From the NCBI GenBank assembly GCA_036654795.1, contig JAVVRI010000121.1, forward strand, positions 1 to 8,730: a DNA stretch of 8,730 nt, read 5' to 3'. A model generated the notes under the pieces. It did no database searches and was not told the DNA's origin. It was given only the letters and a program-made list of their open reading frames with translations. The stretch comes from JAVVRI01 sp036654795 (GTDB lineage: Bacteria; Bacteroidota; Bacteroidia; Bacteroidales; Tannerellaceae). The number at the start of each line of letters is the position of its first letter. The first letter of the stretch is position 1. The translations under genes and the position numbers were made by a program. Below are positions 8,368 to 8,730 of the stretch, in pieces.

Positions 8368-8655
8368 TCAATACGGATTTCTTTGTGTAACAAAATCTCT
8401 TTCAAGTATAGATACAAAGTAAGAACAAAAAAATGTAAACGAGGTGTTAATAAGGCAGAAAATGAGGATTAAGTCCGGATTAGAGAAAATCAGCAACCTG
8501 TAGGCAGCTAAAAAAAAGGGCTCATCCGTAAGTTTATCAAGTTTCGGAAGTAACCTAAAGGGTACTCTTTCAGGACTAGTTGAGTCTCTAAAAGCACTCA
8601 TACTTTCCTGGAGTGACCTTAAAATAGAAATATCAGAATCTCCTTTCACAGACAT
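8368..8655 (-). CDS. Doubtful small ORF upstream of the macroglobulin gene
   Basis: An open frame of 95 codons that I do not recognise. The first half is soluble-looking and charged (for example FRLLPKLDKLTDEP); the second half is hydrophobic (FFLAAYRLLIFS, then LILIFCLINTSFTFF), which an AT-rich sequence can yield by chance. A run of eight T residues on the coding strand (8517-8510) encodes part of that transition. The TGA stop at 8370-8368 is one base before the macroglobulin ATG at 8366, an arrangement that would allow translational coupling. Against it being a gene: no Shine-Dalgarno before the ATG, no clear promoter, a start abutting a perfect hairpin, and the weak macroglobulin promoter boxes inside it. 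It may be a decayed gene remnant or noise. Confidence 0.2.
   Translation of the reverse strand: MSVKGDSDISILRSLQESMSAFRDSTSPERVPFRLLPKLDKLTDEPFFLAAYRLLIFSNPDLILIFCLINTSFTFFCSYFVSILERDFVTQRNPY
8403..8422 (-). promoter_or_regulatory. Weak candidate promoter for the macroglobulin gene
   Basis: Two near-matches to TAnnTTTG lie on the minus strand upstream of the start at 8366: TTACTTTG at 8422-8415 and TATACTTG at 8410-8403, each with one mismatch. A TTTG at 8429-8426 could serve as a -33 element for the second, but the 15-base gap is short. Either would give a leader of roughly 30-45 bases. The region is AT-rich and other promoters are possible. Confidence 0.3.
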
Positions 8656-8657
8656 AA

Positions 8658-8684
8658 CACCGTAACGGACTGTACGTTACGGTG
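8658..8684. repeat. Perfect 10-base inverted repeat (stem-loop)
   Basis: CACCGTAACG at 8658-8667 and CGTTACGGTG at 8675-8684 are exact reverse complements with a seven-base loop. Neither side has a run of T residues, so it is not a typical intrinsic terminator on its own. It lies nine bases from the next, longer inverted repeat, and further GTGAAA/TTTCAC pairs flank both (TTTCAC at 8644-8649, GTGAAA at 8682-8687 and 8689-8694, TTTCAC at 8706-8711). It could be an RNA structure at a transcript end or a protein-binding palindrome. Confidence 0.75.
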
Positions 8685-8692
8685 AAACGTGA

Positions 8693-8726
8693 AATAAGGA
8701 GGTGCTTTCACGAGCACCTCCTTATT
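8693..8726. terminator. Probable terminator hairpin, perfect 14-base stem
   Basis: AATAAGGAGGTGCT at 8693-8706 pairs exactly with AGCACCTCCTTATT at 8713-8726 around a six-base loop. The GC-rich upper stem with A/T-rich base is typical of a factor-independent terminator that may work in both directions. Read on the minus strand, the stem is followed by TTATTTCACGTTTC, moderately T-rich; on the plus strand the following bases run into the window edge. Because every confident gene here is on the minus strand, it most likely ends a gene lying beyond the right edge. Confidence 0.65.
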
Positions 8727-8730
8727 CAAA

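Larger units (their letters stand above)
8367..8692. other. Intergenic region upstream of the macroglobulin gene
   Basis: About 325 bases between the macroglobulin start and the right-edge terminator hairpin. It is visibly more AT-rich than the coding region to its left. It contains the weak promoter boxes near 8403-8422, a doubtful small ORF, and one perfect inverted repeat at 8658-8684. A direct repeat AAGTTT sits at 8531-8536 and 8540-8545 on the plus strand. No tRNA, known riboswitch or insertion-sequence end is recognisable. Confidence 0.6.

Noticed and set aside
8510..8517. Run of eight T on the minus strand as a terminator tail
   Set aside because: The sequence just upstream on that strand can form only a 4-base stem (TCCG/CGGA) with a long loop, far weaker than a typical terminator stem.
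8640..8730. Inverted repeats as ends of an insertion sequence, MITE or integron attC site
   Set aside because: No target-site duplication, transposase or integrase fragment, or attC core sites are visible; a terminator and nearby palindrome explain the pattern more simply, though the right flank is not in view.

Overview
The window looks like Bacteroidota chromosome, most likely Bacteroides or a close relative. Three things suggest this: a match to the Bacteroidetes -7 promoter consensus (TAnnTTTG), starts in AT-rich leaders without strong Shine-Dalgarno sequences, and the gene families themselves (DUF1573 exported proteins, a roughly 1,900-residue alpha-2-macroglobulin-like protein, and a MeaB GTPase of about 367 residues). 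All confident genes lie on the minus strand, so transcription runs from the right edge to the left.

From right to left (the direction of transcription): the right edge (about 8640-8730) holds two adjacent perfect inverted repeats, the outermost a probable terminator for a gene beyond the window. Next is an AT-rich stretch of about 280 bases with only a doubtful 95-codon ORF. Then comes one very large gene (2742-8366) for an exported alpha-2-macroglobulin-family protein whose thioester position has lost the Cys-x-Glu-Gln motif. A 74-base spacer follows, with a good -7 promoter match and a short tandem repeat. Last is a tight three-gene cluster with gaps of 22 and 18 bases: a small exported DUF1573 protein, a larger exported protein that starts with a paralogous DUF1573 domain, and MeaB, the GTPase chaperone of adenosylcobalamin-dependent methylmalonyl-CoA mutase.

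Three of the four confident products are predicted to be exported and built of immunoglobulin-like or macroglobulin-like beta domains, so most of the window concerns the cell envelope. MeaB is cytosolic and belongs to propionate/succinate metabolism. Its place at the end of a DUF1573 operon, with no mutase gene in view, is not explained by the sequence. The macroglobulin gene also lacks an adjacent penicillin-binding protein (pbpC) gene on its downstream side, the partner often seen beside bacterial macroglobulins.

I found no clear novel system, tRNA, rRNA, CRISPR array or insertion sequence. The points most worth a second look are the thioester loss with a possible bait-like linker, the duplicated DUF1573 genes, the competing hairpins at the right edge, and the small ORF whose stop lies one base before the macroglobulin start.
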